A stretch of 13,575 nucleotides of DNA from JADJPL01 sp049315745 (GTDB lineage: Bacteria > Bacteroidota > Bacteroidia > Chitinophagales > Saprospiraceae), in assembly GCA_049315745.1 (NCBI GenBank), contig JBMOJO010000087.1:1-13575 (forward strand), read 5' to 3'. The translations under genes and the position numbers were made by a program. Under the pieces are notes generated by a model. It saw only the letters and a program-made list of their open reading frames with translations. It had not been told where the DNA came from and did no database searches. Shown one piece after another: positions 13,564-13,575 of this stretch. The stretch's first letter is position 1. The number at the start of each line of letters is the position of its first letter.

Positions 13564-13575
13564 ATTCTTTTGAAA

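Overview
The window looks like a piece of a Bacteroidota chromosome of moderate GC content. A Saprospiria-like member is possible, but no marker settles the class. The grounds are the protein types: a TonB with paired Cys in its C-terminal domain, a LolA-like protein next to FtsX-type permeases, an OmpA-type lipoprotein, and a GMC oxidoreductase paired with a Tat-dependent subunit 3. Starts lack strong Shine-Dalgarno sequences. At metF and the GMC gene there are exact matches to the TAnnTTTG -7 element of Bacteroidota promoters.

Left part (1-2556, minus strand): one operon reading off the left edge. It encodes a secreted LolA-like protein and two paralogous FtsX/LolC-E-type permeases, the second cut by the window edge. 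This is probably an envelope lipid or lipoprotein transport module; its ATPase is not visible. A 232-bp divergent spacer with competing hairpins and a good -7 box leads into metF (plus strand, one-carbon/methionine metabolism). The metF stop codon directly abuts the stop of a convergent 3-mercaptopyruvate-type sulfurtransferase.

Middle (3746-9405, all minus strand): sulfurtransferase and M16 zinc peptidase, 33 nt apart and so probably co-transcribed; then an exported Mn-type superoxide dismutase with an unusual C-terminal helical extension; then an ompA-like lipoprotein, a small unknown gene and recO, tightly packed. The small unknown gene is bracketed by inverted repeats at its start and stop and carries a strong hairpin just before recO.

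A gene-free 600-bp region (9406-10004) between the divergent OmpA and GMC genes holds a cluster of hairpins. One is a 63-bp near-perfect palindrome (30-bp arms, 3-nt loop). Another is a 35-bp hairpin repeat that recurs at 13529-13563 at the right edge, so it is probably a dispersed element.

Right part: GMC oxidoreductase plus gluconate-2-dehydrogenase-subunit-3-like Tat protein (plus strand). This looks like a periplasmic FAD dehydrogenase in which the small subunit carries the export signal. A convergent tonB (minus strand) has a clear terminator between its stop and the GMC operon. tonB carries a G10 homopolymer and a 24-bp triplicated repeat. I saw no CRISPR, tRNA, rRNA, transposase or phage gene. 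Most genes are recognisable housekeeping or envelope functions; the best leads are the SOD extension, the palindromic intergenic elements and the repeat-bracketed small gene.
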